64,000 nt of DNA from Parvibaculum sp. (lineage in GTDB: Bacteria > Pseudomonadota > Alphaproteobacteria > Parvibaculales > Parvibaculaceae). The notes below the pieces were generated by a model. The model was not told the DNA's origin. It searched no databases and was given only the letters and a program-made list of their open reading frames with translations. Of the stretch, positions 43,332 through 50,718 are shown piece by piece. Where the stretch lies: positions 2,695,532-2,759,531 of the forward strand of contig NZ_JAHBYN010000001.1 of the NCBI RefSeq assembly GCF_019635935.1. Direction: 5' to 3'. The position numbers and the translations under genes were made by a program. Position 1 is the first letter of the stretch, and the number at the start of each line of letters is the position of its first letter.

Positions 43332-44201
43332 TTAGCGCGCCGGAACGAGCCCGCCCGCCGGCGCCGGCGCGGTGACGGGTATCTGGCGCACAAGCGCCGG
43401 GGCCTCGATTTCGAAGAAGGCCGCCGTCCGTTCGGCGATGCGTTCCCAGCCGGGTTCGGCCGGCAGCCAGTGTGCGTGGCCCGGCAGCGTTTCGAGCCTT
43501 GCACGGCCTTCATATCCCTCGACCACCCGCTTCGTGATGTGAACCGGCGTCAGACGGTCGTTGGTGCCGGTCAGCATCAGCAGCGGGCAGGAGATGTCGG
43601 CCGGGTTGATCGCGGTGGCGCGGCGGCGGTCGAAGAACCAGTAGGCAATCTCGAAAAAGGCGCGGCCCGATTCCGGCACCAGCGTCGCATACATCGCCTC
43701 GCGCTCGGCCTCGGGAAAGCCGTTCAATATGCCGTAGCGCATCGTCTCGAATGTCGGCAGTTGCGGCCGCTCCCAGAAGCGGCGCGACAGGGTCTGGTTG
43801 CGGAAAATCCAGAGCGGACCGGGATCGAACGACATGTAGCCCGCGCAATGCGCCGGGGCGAGACAGACGGCCGCATGCACGAGGCCGCGCGCGGCCAGTA
43901 TCTGCGCGAGAAGGCCGCCCATCGAATGGCCGACAATAACGGGCTTGTGGCCCAGATTGCGGATTTCGGCGGCGAGGTCGTCGGCGTAGTCGGCGATGCT
44001 GGTGACGCCGAGCTCGGGATGCGGGTCGGCGCCCGGTTCGGCGCGGTGGCGAAGCGCCGGCACGACGACGCGGTAGCCGCGCGCCTCGAAGAAGGCGCGG
44101 AATTTGTCCCAGGCGCCGGGGCGGCTCCACATGCCGTGAACGAGCATGACCGTGCGTCCTTCGCCGCCCGTTCGAAGATCACCGCCGAAATCGCTGTACA
44201 T
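43332..44201 (-). CDS. Alpha/beta hydrolase
   Basis: A 289-residue alpha/beta hydrolase. The oxyanion segment VHGMWSRPGAWDKF and the nucleophile serine in GHSMGG are clear; an acidic residue is in TGTNDRLTPV, and the catalytic histidine is in LPGHAHWLPAEPG. The cap region contains WIFRNQTLSRRFWERP. Family members are lipases, esterases or thioesterases. I chose ATG 44201 (MYSDFGGD) because the longer frame from 44273 begins with a low-complexity Arg/Gly stretch. The gene ends two bases from the dioxygenase stop on the other strand and is divergent from the basic protein gene at 44438. Confidence 0.83.
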   Translation of the reverse strand: MYSDFGGDLRTGGEGRTVMLVHGMWSRPGAWDKFRAFFEARGYRVVVPALRHRAEPGADPHPELGVTSIADYADDLAAEIRNLGHKPVIVGHSMGGLLAQILAARGLVHAAVCLAPAHCAGYMSFDPGPLWIFRNQTLSRRFWERPQLPTFETMRYGILNGFPEAEREAMYATLVPESGRAFFEIAYWFFDRRRATAINPADISCPLLMLTGTNDRLTPVHITKRVVEGYEGRARLETLPGHAHWLPAEPGWERIAERTAAFFEIEAPALVRQIPVTAPAPAGGLVPAR

Positions 44202-44437
44202 GAATAAACCGTCCCCGCCTCGCCCACGGCCGCCGGGCGCGCCCCCGCGCCTGCCGCACCGTCTGCCTCGCATTAAGGCCGAAAGGTCTTACAAAATTAC
44301 CAATATCCGGGCGCCCGGCTGTGGACCGGCGGCACTTGATCGGGCGGGGCCGGCGCGTCAATCTCGATCATCCGGCGACGGCCGTGCGGAGCGCAAAAGA
44401 CCGATATCGCCGAATTTCAGGAAAGAGGCACTGGACC

Positions 44438-44875
44438 ATGGCTGAAGACGTTAAAAAGCGTGGCGCGGCGGGCGGCCCTAGATCGGCGGCGCGACCGGCC
44501 AGGAAGGCAGCCCCCCGGAAGGCGGCTGCGAAGAAAGCCCCGGCGCGAAAGAAGTCCGCCCAGAAAAAGAAGAAGGCGTCCGGGCTGACACCCGAAAAGG
44601 AGGCGTTGCGCAAGCAACTCGAAAAGCAGATCGCCAAGCTGTCGCGCGAAGTCGACAAGGCCGAGAAGGAAGCGAAGAAGGCGCTCAAGGCAACCGAAAA
44701 GCGCTATGGCGGCGTGCTGAAACAGCTGAAGGCGGATCGCAAGCGCCTTACGAAGCGCGCGGCCGAACTGGCGCGTCAGGGCGAGGGCGCCTTCGACGAG
44801 ATCAAGACCGGCGTCGAGGGGGCCTACAAGGAACTCTCGGAAGCGGTGGTGCGGGCCTACGGCCACTTCAAGTAA
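44438..44875 (+). CDS. Histone H1-like Lys/Ala-rich basic protein
   Basis: A 145-residue highly basic protein in two parts. The N-terminal third (about 1-48) is rich in Lys, Ala, Arg and Pro, with AKKAPARKKSAQKKKK, like bacterial histone-H1-type DNA-binding tails. The rest (about 50-130) is a long alpha-helix with heptad-like LRKQLEKQIAKLSREVDKAEKE, probably coiled coil. Such proteins may bind DNA or polyanions and compact the nucleoid, but no specific family is recognised. It has a ribosome-binding site (GGAAAGAGG) and a strong rho-independent terminator after the stop (44906-44936), so it is monocistronic. Confidence 0.72.
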   Translation: MAEDVKKRGAAGGPRSAARPARKAAPRKAAAKKAPARKKSAQKKKKASGLTPEKEALRKQLEKQIAKLSREVDKAEKEAKKALKATEKRYGGVLKQLKADRKRLTKRAAELARQGEGAFDEIKTGVEGAYKELSEAVVRAYGHFK

Positions 44876-44905
44876 GGCGCGCGGGCAACATTCATCGGGT
44901 ATCGG

Positions 44906-44936
44906 AAAAGGGCGGGCGCCGGAACCCGCCCTTTTT
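44906..44936 (+). terminator. Rho-independent terminator after the basic protein gene
   Basis: GGGCGGG (44910-44916) pairs with CCCGCCC (44925-44931) around an 8-nt loop. The stem is extended by AAA/TTT and followed by TTTTT, 31 bases downstream of the stop codon at 44875. Confidence 0.85.
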
Positions 44937-45024
44937 CATGGACAGGCCGTCTTGCGCCGGGGCATCGGCTGGGGCCTACTTCCGGCATCGAAATTGCCAA
45001 TATCCATTCGACAGGGAGCCCTGC

Positions 45025-45963
45025 ATGAACCGCGTGCTTGCCCATACGGGCGCGAAATATCCGATCGTCCAGGCGCCGATGGGCTGGATCGCCCGTTCGC
45101 AGCTCGCCTCCGCCGTCTGCAAGGCGGGCGGCCTCGGCATCATCGAAACCTCGTCCGGCGAGACCGAAGCCTGCAAGGCCGAGATCCTGAAAATGCGCGA
45201 GCTGACCGGCGCCCCCTTCGGCGTCAACCTGCCGATTCGGTTCCTGAAGGACGACGCGATGCTGCGTTTCGTCTGCGACGCGGGCGTGAAGTTCGTCACG
45301 ACATCGGCCGGCAGCCCGGCCAAGTTCATCGCGCCGCTGCACGATGCGGGCATCACCGTCTATCACGCCGTGCCGACGGTCGACGCGGCGATGAAATGCG
45401 TCGATGCCGGTATCGACGGCCTCGTGGTTGAGGGCACCGAAGGCGGCGGCTTCAAGAACCCGGAAGAGGTCGGCACGCTGGTGCTCCTGCAGGCGATCCG
45501 CGCGAAGTCCGACATTCCGATGATCGCCGCGGGCGGCATCTGCGACGGCAAGGGCATGGCGGCGGCCTTCGCGCTCGGCGCCGAAGGCGTGCAGATGGGA
45601 ACGCGCTTCGTCAGCTGCGCCGAAAGCCCGGTCCATATCAATTACAAGCAGGCAATCGTCGACGCGAAAGAGACCGGCACCTACGTTCTCAACAAGAAAT
45701 CGACGCCCTGCATCCGCGCCCTGAAGACGGAGCGCACGGCCGCGATCCACGAGGAAGGCCTGATGCCGCCGGACACTTTCGCGCGCATCCTCGATCTTTA
45801 TTTCGGCGGCGACATGGAAGCCGCTGTCGGTCTTGCCGGCGAAACGGCCGGGCTGATCACCGCGATCAAATCGGCGAAAGACATCATCGAGGAAACCGTC
45901 GCCGAGTTTTTCGCCATCACCGCGCGCATGGGCGCGCTCGGCACGGCGAAAAGCTTCGGCTGA
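45025..45963 (+). CDS. Nitronate monooxygenase / 2-nitropropane dioxygenase-like flavoprotein
   Basis: A 312-residue TIM-barrel FMN protein of the nitronate monooxygenase (NPD) family. The start KYPIVQAPMGWIARSQLASAVCKAGGLGIIETSSG, the VVEGTEGGGFKN phosphate-binding segment and PMIAAGGICDGKGMAAAFALGAEGVQMGTRF are the family blocks. The enzyme oxidises nitronates with O2, and some relatives are enoyl-ACP reductases (FabK) or quinone reductases; the catalytic His of class I NMOs cannot be placed confidently, so exact activity is open. I chose ATG 45025, preceded by ACAGGGAG. Stands alone; followed closely by a convergent hypothetical gene. Confidence 0.85.
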   Translation: MNRVLAHTGAKYPIVQAPMGWIARSQLASAVCKAGGLGIIETSSGETEACKAEILKMRELTGAPFGVNLPIRFLKDDAMLRFVCDAGVKFVTTSAGSPAKFIAPLHDAGITVYHAVPTVDAAMKCVDAGIDGLVVEGTEGGGFKNPEEVGTLVLLQAIRAKSDIPMIAAGGICDGKGMAAAFALGAEGVQMGTRFVSCAESPVHINYKQAIVDAKETGTYVLNKKSTPCIRALKTERTAAIHEEGLMPPDTFARILDLYFGGDMEAAVGLAGETAGLITAIKSAKDIIEETVAEFFAITARMGALGTAKSFG

Positions 45964-45969
45964 CGCGCC

Positions 45970-46482
45970 CTAGTGCAGCAGCCGCGGCATCGCCTCGGGA
46001 AAGGCGACGCCCGGCTGCGCGGCATTGCCGAGCGTCAGGCCCGCCGCCGTTAGCGCCAGCGCCAGCCGCTGCGCCGGCGCCCAGACCGGCGAGGCGCCGC
46101 AAGGCGCCGCGCGCCAGCTCCCGTCGAAACGCCCTTGCGCGGCCTGGCCGTGATGCTGCAGCCCGGCGATAAAATCCAGCACGCGCGCCTCGTCGTTTGT
46201 CAGCACGCGCCAGTGCGGGCACGGGATCGACAGCGGCCGCCCCACGGTGCGCATCAAGGCCGCCGCGAGTTCGGCCACCATCGCCGCGCCGCCCGGCAAC
46301 TCCAGCGCATCGAAGGCGCGCTGCACCAAGTGCGAGCGGCCGGCGCCGTCTTCGGCGAGCCGCCATTGCACACGCAGGCACCAGACAACGAACTGCTCGG
46401 CAAACCCGAGCTCGCCGATCGGCTGGTCGGGTTCGTAGATCGAGAAGGAGCGGGCAGGGGCGGCGGCTTCGGCAGGTTTCAT
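45970..46482 (-). CDS. Hypothetical protein
   Basis: A 170-residue protein that I do not recognise. I place the start at ATG 46482, since the open frame beyond it (to 46644) crosses AT-rich sequence with no family features. The N-terminal half has SFSIYEPDQPIGELGFAEQFVVWCLRVQWRLAED, then HLVQRAFDALELPGGAAMVAELAAALMRT, and HWRVLTNDEARVLDFIAGLQHHGQ; the rest is Ala-rich. It appears cytoplasmic, helical, with no membrane segment or signal. Composition is GC-rich and unremarkable. It ends 7 bases from the convergent nitronate-monooxygenase-like gene. Function unknown. Confidence 0.65.
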   Translation of the reverse strand: MKPAEAAAPARSFSIYEPDQPIGELGFAEQFVVWCLRVQWRLAEDGAGRSHLVQRAFDALELPGGAAMVAELAAALMRTVGRPLSIPCPHWRVLTNDEARVLDFIAGLQHHGQAAQGRFDGSWRAAPCGASPVWAPAQRLALALTAAGLTLGNAAQPGVAFPEAMPRLLH

Positions 46483-47047
46483 GGGCGGATCCTCGGACGT
46501 TCGCGATGCGGTTGCTGACGCCGAGAATGATGCAAATGAGAATGAGTCGCAAATAAAAAAATAGGCGATGCGGCGCGGCGCTCCCCTGCGCCGGTTTATG
46601 GAAACCACAGAATTTTGGCGGAAAGCCTTGGTTTTCATTGACATGCTGCAATGCGGCCTCTACACACGCCCTGAACGCAATCGCACGTGCCACTGGCCGA
46701 ACCGGTTATGTAACGGCGTACGCGTCTCTTTGGACAATTTCGGCGGCATGCCTCACCCGAGGCATCGTTCAGGTACCTCCGCCGGGTTTCGAGGGAGATT
46801 GCATATGTCCGGTTCTAGTCCGAGGGGCTGACGCCCCGGATCAAGCCGAGCCGCACGCCGCGAAGCGCCTTTCAAGGCAAACAACGGATGTGCATGTCGG
46901 GCGAGATATCGCCCCGCAATCGGCAGCCATTTCGCGCGTGAGCCTTCGGGCTTCCGCATATTCAGTTCACAGACAAATCAGTGGTCCCGGAGCGGCGCGC
47001 ATGTCCGTCTCCGGTGCCGGTCCATCTACTGGTTGGAGAGAGGCACA
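46483..47047. other. Long intergenic region upstream of speD
   Basis: This 565-base stretch contains the predicted speDE promoter and leader described separately. An 87-codon open frame (46568-46831, plus strand) crosses the -35/-10 pair and shows no protein features, so I do not call it a gene. The first 100 bases next to the hypothetical gene are AT-rich and may hold that gene's own promoter. Confidence 0.45.
46638..47047 (+). promoter_or_regulatory. Promoter and hairpin-rich leader of speDE
   Basis: A perfect -35 TTGACA (46638-46643) stands 17 bp from TACACA (46661-46666), a weak -10, predicting a leader of about 375 nt before the speD ATG at 47048. Four short hairpins are visible in it: ATGCCTC/GAGGCAT (46748-46765), GGGGC/GCCCC (46824-46837), GGGCGA/TCGCCC (46899-46914) and AGCC-TTCG-GGCT (46941-46952). 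A 5' UTR of this length suggests RNA-level control, as known for some polyamine genes. No known riboswitch is recognised with confidence; a relation to the alphaproteobacterial speF leader is possible but untested. Confidence 0.5.
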
Positions 47048-47563
47048 ATGTCCGAAACCAATGCCCTCTTCCAATTGGGGATCGACTTGAACGAAGTTTC
47101 AAGCAACACCCAGGCGGAAGTACTCGAGTTCCCGATTGCGCAGTCGAAAGAAGTGAAGGCATCGCCCCTCACGTCGAGCGACGAACGCACCGACTTCTTC
47201 ATCGAGCGCGACGGCGAGCGTTTTGCCGGCACGCATCTGATCATCGACCTGGTCGGCGCGAGCCGGCTCGACGATCTGGCCCATATCGAGGCGACGCTGC
47301 GGCGTTGCGTCGAAGTGTCGAAGGCGACGCTGCTGCACATCCATCTCCATCACTTCACGCCCAATGGCGGCGTGTCGGGCGTGGCGGTGCTGTCGGAGAG
47401 CCATATCTCGATTCATAGCTGGCCCGAGGCCAATTATGCGGCTCTCGACGTCTTCATGTGCGGCGAGGCCGAACCGCACAACGCGATCGAAGTGCTGCGC
47501 GAAGCCTTCGCGCCGTCGGACATCCGCGTCGGCGAACACCTGCGCGGCAAGGATATGGTCTGA
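47048..47563 (+). CDS. speD: S-adenosylmethionine decarboxylase proenzyme
   Basis: A 171-residue class 1b-type AdoMet decarboxylase. It makes decarboxylated AdoMet, the aminopropyl donor for spermidine. The self-cleavage site is in LSESHISIHSWPE, between Glu117 and Ser118; the serine becomes the pyruvoyl cofactor. His123 and Cys138 fit the catalytic set. The core is normal length, but about 57 residues precede the usual GTHLIIDL start, an N-terminal extension of unknown role. ATG 47048 has GGAGAGAGG upstream. It overlaps speE by one base (TGATG) and is transcribed from a promoter about 400 bases upstream with a structured leader. Confidence 0.92.
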   Translation: MSETNALFQLGIDLNEVSSNTQAEVLEFPIAQSKEVKASPLTSSDERTDFFIERDGERFAGTHLIIDLVGASRLDDLAHIEATLRRCVEVSKATLLHIHLHHFTPNGGVSGVAVLSESHISIHSWPEANYAALDVFMCGEAEPHNAIEVLREAFAPSDIRVGEHLRGKDMV

Positions 47564-48438
47564 TGAACGGAAAGCCGGATGGGCGTTGGGTGACCGAAAC
47601 CCTTTATGAGGGGGAAGGCTTCACCTGCGCCTTCCGCGCCGACAAGGTGCTCTACGAGGAAGACACCGCCGAACAGCATCTGGTGATCTTCGAAAACCGG
47701 CTGTTCGGCCGCATGATGGCGCTGGATGGCATCACGCAGGTGACGGAACGCGACGAGTTCATCTATCATGAGATGATGACCCATGTGCCGATTCTCGCGC
47801 ATGGCAAGGTGCGCCGCGTGCTGATTATCGGCGGCGGCGACGGCGGCATCCTGCGCGAGGTTGCGCGCCACAAGGCTGTCGAGAAAATCACCATGGTCGA
47901 GATCGACCCGGCCGTGACCGAATTCGCCAAACTGCATCTGCCGCAAGTCTCGGCCGGCGCCTTCGACGATCCGCGTCTCGATCTCGTCTTCGCCGACGGC
48001 GCGAAATTCGTCGAGGAGACGGGCGAGAGCTACGATGTCGTCATCGTCGATTCGACCGATCCCATCGGCCCCGGCGAAGTGCTGTTCCGCGAGGAATTCT
48101 ACCGCGCGGCAAAGGCGCGCCTCGCGCCGGGCGGCGTCATCGTCACGCAAAACGGCGTGCCCTTCATGCAAGGGGCGGAGCTCGCAAGCACCATCGGAAA
48201 ATTCCGGCGTCTCTTCCGCGTCGCCACCTGCTACATGGCCACAATCCCGACCTATGTCGGCGGACCGATGGCGATGGGCTGGGGCACCGACGACGAGAGC
48301 CTCGCATCCCTGCGTGTGAGCGAACTTCAGGCACGATTCGAAGAAGCACGGATTTCCACACGTTATTACACGCCTGCGGTGCATCATGCGGCATTCGCGC
48401 TGCCGCGCTACGTGCTCGATCTGGTCGAGAACGCCTGA
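47563..48438 (+). CDS. speE: Spermidine synthase
   Basis: A 291-residue polyamine aminopropyltransferase. The AdoMet-type binding motif is VLIIGGGDGGILREV (about residues 85-99), the acidic residue is in MVEIDPAV, and YDVVIVDSTDPIGPGEVLF carries the catalytic and putrescine-contacting Asp of the family. The enzyme transfers the aminopropyl group of decarboxylated AdoMet to putrescine to make spermidine. It overlaps speD (TGATG), so the two are made together and form the short polyamine operon. It has normal length and no visible lesion. Its 3' end is followed by about 180 bases before a small membrane protein frame. Confidence 0.94.
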   Translation: MNGKPDGRWVTETLYEGEGFTCAFRADKVLYEEDTAEQHLVIFENRLFGRMMALDGITQVTERDEFIYHEMMTHVPILAHGKVRRVLIIGGGDGGILREVARHKAVEKITMVEIDPAVTEFAKLHLPQVSAGAFDDPRLDLVFADGAKFVEETGESYDVVIVDSTDPIGPGEVLFREEFYRAAKARLAPGGVIVTQNGVPFMQGAELASTIGKFRRLFRVATCYMATIPTYVGGPMAMGWGTDDESLASLRVSELQARFEEARISTRYYTPAVHHAAFALPRYVLDLVENA

Positions 48439-48619
48439 GCCCGATTCATCTTTTAGCAAGGACTTGCGGCGAGCATGGACCATGCGGCGACGACGCCGGC
48501 GCATGGCTTATGTGTGATTTTCGTTTGCGCGAATCGGCAAGCCATGATTCGATTCACTTCAATTCCCGCCGTCTGTCCGGGTGGTGTCCCGGTCGGCCCA
48601 GAAAGGGAGTACGGGCAGG

Positions 48620-48811
48620 ATGACCCAGGTTTGGGATGGAGACGATCTGACCGGCTATGACCGGTCGCAGGCAAGGCCGGTTGCGCCGCGTGCGGACGAT
48701 GCCGAAGCGCCGCGTACGTCCGATTTCGTGATCGTCGGCGCCGGTCTGGTCGCTTCGGTTTCGATTTCGGCGCTCGGTCTCTGGAAGCTGGTCGAACTGG
48801 TCATCGTCTGA
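48620..48811 (+). CDS. Small single-pass membrane protein, unknown
   Basis: A 63-residue frame starting at ATG 48620 after GGGAGTACGGGCAGG (a fair ribosome-binding site), with a polar N-terminal half (DGDDLTGYDRSQARP, PRADDAEAP) and one hydrophobic segment (about residues 36-60, FVIVGAGLVASVSISALGLWKLVELVIV). The pattern fits a small bitopic inner-membrane protein with the N-terminus in the cytoplasm. No family is recognised. It is 181 bases downstream of speE and ends 8 bases from the convergent beta-lactamase-like esterase gene. Coding is plausible but modestly supported. Confidence 0.45.
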   Translation: MTQVWDGDDLTGYDRSQARPVAPRADDAEAPRTSDFVIVGAGLVASVSISALGLWKLVELVIV

Positions 48812-48818
48812 CGTCGCC

Positions 48819-49964
48819 TCAAAGCGAAGCGTAGGTCGCCGCGATCAGCGCATTGGCGCGTGCGTCGCCCGCGAGATCCGGCCCCATCTGGTTCATCACA
48901 TAGGCAATGCCGAGGCCGGTCTTCGGATCGGCAAGCCCGAACGAACCGCCCCATCCTGAATGGCCGAAGGCTTCGTCGTTGGGTCCGTAAAGCCCGCCGA
49001 CATTGAGAATGAAGCCCGCCCCCCAACGCGCCGGCATGCCCAGCACCTCGTCCGGCCCCTCGATCTGCAGGTCCGTCATGGCGCGGATCGTTTCCGGTTT
49101 CACCAGCACCTTGCCCTCAATCCGCCCGTCGCCGGCCAGCGCGCCATAGACGCGCGCGATGGCCGCGGCCGTGCCTTGTCCGTTGGCGGACGACAATTCG
49201 GCGCCGCGCCAGAAGCGTTCGTTGGGAACGCGTGCATCGGGCGCCGGATTGCCGAGCGCCGCGACCTGCGAAACATTGAGCGTTTCGGGCGGCGGCAGGC
49301 TCGAAACCGCCGACGGGATCATCTCGGCGACGCGGAAGTCCTCCGAGGCCGGCAGGCCGATGTGAAAATCGACCTTGTGCGGCTCCGCCACATTCTCGCG
49401 AAACCATGTGCCGATGCTCTTGCCGGTGACGCGCGCGACAAGCTCGCCCGCGAGAATGCCGACGGTGAGCGCGTGATAGCCCGACCGCGAACCCGGCGCC
49501 CAGATCGGCGCCTGCGCCGCAAGACGCTCAGCCATCAGCGCGTGGTTGCACATTTCCTCGACGGTCGTCGGCGTCGTCGGACCGCAAAGTCCGGCCTGGT
49601 GCGACAGCATCTGGCCGATGGTGATGTCGCCTTTGCCCTCCGCCGCAAATTCCGGCCAGTGCTTCGACACCTTGTCCGAATAGGCGATGAGGCCGCGCTC
49701 GACCAGCATGCCGCAGACAAGCGACCCCATGCCCTTGGTTGTCGACCAGACATTGGCGAGCGTATCACGCGTCCAGGGCCGTGTGCGCGCCCGGTCGGCC
49801 GAGCCGCCCCATAGGTCGACCACCACTTGGCCATCGCGCACAATGGCGACCGACGCGCCGACTTCGCCGGCGCCGGAAAAATGCGCAGCAAACGTATCGC
49901 GCACCGCCTCGAAGCCTTTGGCGCAGGTGCCGTGAATTTCGACGGCGGTTGCGGCGTCCGACAT
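48819..49964 (-). CDS. Serine hydrolase, beta-lactamase class C / EstB-like family
   Basis: A 381-residue serine hydrolase with the class C beta-lactamase fold. The catalytic STTK tetrad is in VWSTTKGMGS (about residues 84-93), and a Tyr motif is in GYHALTVG with the oxyanion-side GWGGSFGLADP near the C-terminus. The ending and length are like EstB-type esterases, which hydrolyse ester bonds of small esters or cephalosporin side chains rather than giving resistance. No signal peptide is seen, so it is probably cytoplasmic. It ends close to the convergent small membrane protein frame and is preceded, on the same strand, by the RraA-like gene. Confidence 0.85.
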   Translation of the reverse strand: MSDAATAVEIHGTCAKGFEAVRDTFAAHFSGAGEVGASVAIVRDGQVVVDLWGGSADRARTRPWTRDTLANVWSTTKGMGSLVCGMLVERGLIAYSDKVSKHWPEFAAEGKGDITIGQMLSHQAGLCGPTTPTTVEEMCNHALMAERLAAQAPIWAPGSRSGYHALTVGILAGELVARVTGKSIGTWFRENVAEPHKVDFHIGLPASEDFRVAEMIPSAVSSLPPPETLNVSQVAALGNPAPDARVPNERFWRGAELSSANGQGTAAAIARVYGALAGDGRIEGKVLVKPETIRAMTDLQIEGPDEVLGMPARWGAGFILNVGGLYGPNDEAFGHSGWGGSFGLADPKTGLGIAYVMNQMGPDLAGDARANALIAATYASL

Positions 49965-50031
49965 GTGGTGCCCCCCAGGGAATGTCGCCCGGTGCGGCGG
50001 CGGATGGAGATGTTCCGTCCGCGGACCGGCA

Positions 50032-50523
50032 TCAGGTCAATTTTGTTTCGGTAAGGATGATACCGTCGTCATCGGCGTAAAGCCAATGGCCGGGCCGGAT
50101 CGTCAGGCCCGCGAAACGTACCTCCACGTCCTTCTCGCCCTTTCCCTCGCGCGCGCTGCGCTTCGGATGCGCGGCCAGCGCCTTGACGCCGATGGCGCAG
50201 GCCTTCAGTTCCATCGTATCGCGCACGCAGCCGTGAACGACGACGCCGGCCCAGCCGTTTTCCTCCGCGAGCTTGCCGAGATTGCCGCCGAACAACGCGC
50301 ATTCCATCCGCCCGTCATTGTCGACCACCAGCACGCGGCCCTCGCCCTTGCCCTCGACGGCCGCCCGCACCAGCGCATTGTCGTCGCGCACACGGAGCGT
50401 CGTGACCGGCCCGGAAAACGCCGTCCGTCCGCCATAGTCGCGAAAGACCGGCGCCGCATGCTGCACAAGCGCGCCATGCGCGTCGGAAAGGTCGGTGGTG
50501 GCGGGTGAAACTTCTGTTGTCAT
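50032..50523 (-). CDS. RraA family protein (aldolase-like)
   Basis: A 163-residue protein of the RraA/4-hydroxy-4-methyl-2-oxoglutarate aldolase family. Conserved stretches are VTTLRVRDDNALVRAAVEGKGEGRVLVVDNDGRMECALFGGNLGKLAEENGWAGVVVHGCVRDTMEL and the terminal RPGHWLYADDDGIILTE. The GGNLGKLAxxNGWxGVVVxGCxRD block is diagnostic. Members are aldolases/oxaloacetate decarboxylases or RNase E inhibitors (RraA); the present sequence has the Arg-Asp pair of both. I begin at ATG 50523; a far longer open frame on this strand is an extension without homology. Gene order offers no clue to which function applies. Confidence 0.85.
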   Translation of the reverse strand: MTTEVSPATTDLSDAHGALVQHAAPVFRDYGGRTAFSGPVTTLRVRDDNALVRAAVEGKGEGRVLVVDNDGRMECALFGGNLGKLAEENGWAGVVVHGCVRDTMELKACAIGVKALAAHPKRSAREGKGEKDVEVRFAGLTIRPGHWLYADDDGIILTETKLT

Positions 50524-50718
50524 GGATGGCGGTTCCCTTGCGGCAATGTCGGCGATCCTTATAGCGAGGGCGGGCCGCCGTGCGCCAATGCTTTGTCGCC
50601 CTTCCTTCGGGCGGTTCCGTGCGCCGTCAAAACCCGCTAGGCTTGCCCCATAATGACATCGAGGCGCCGGATAGCGGAGGTTTGGGAGAGCCGCCGCCGA
50701 ACCGGCAGGGAGGGAAAC

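Noticed and set aside
46568..46831. 87-codon open frame upstream of speD as a gene
   Set aside because: It crosses the predicted promoter and leader hairpins, lacks protein features and a ribosome-binding site.
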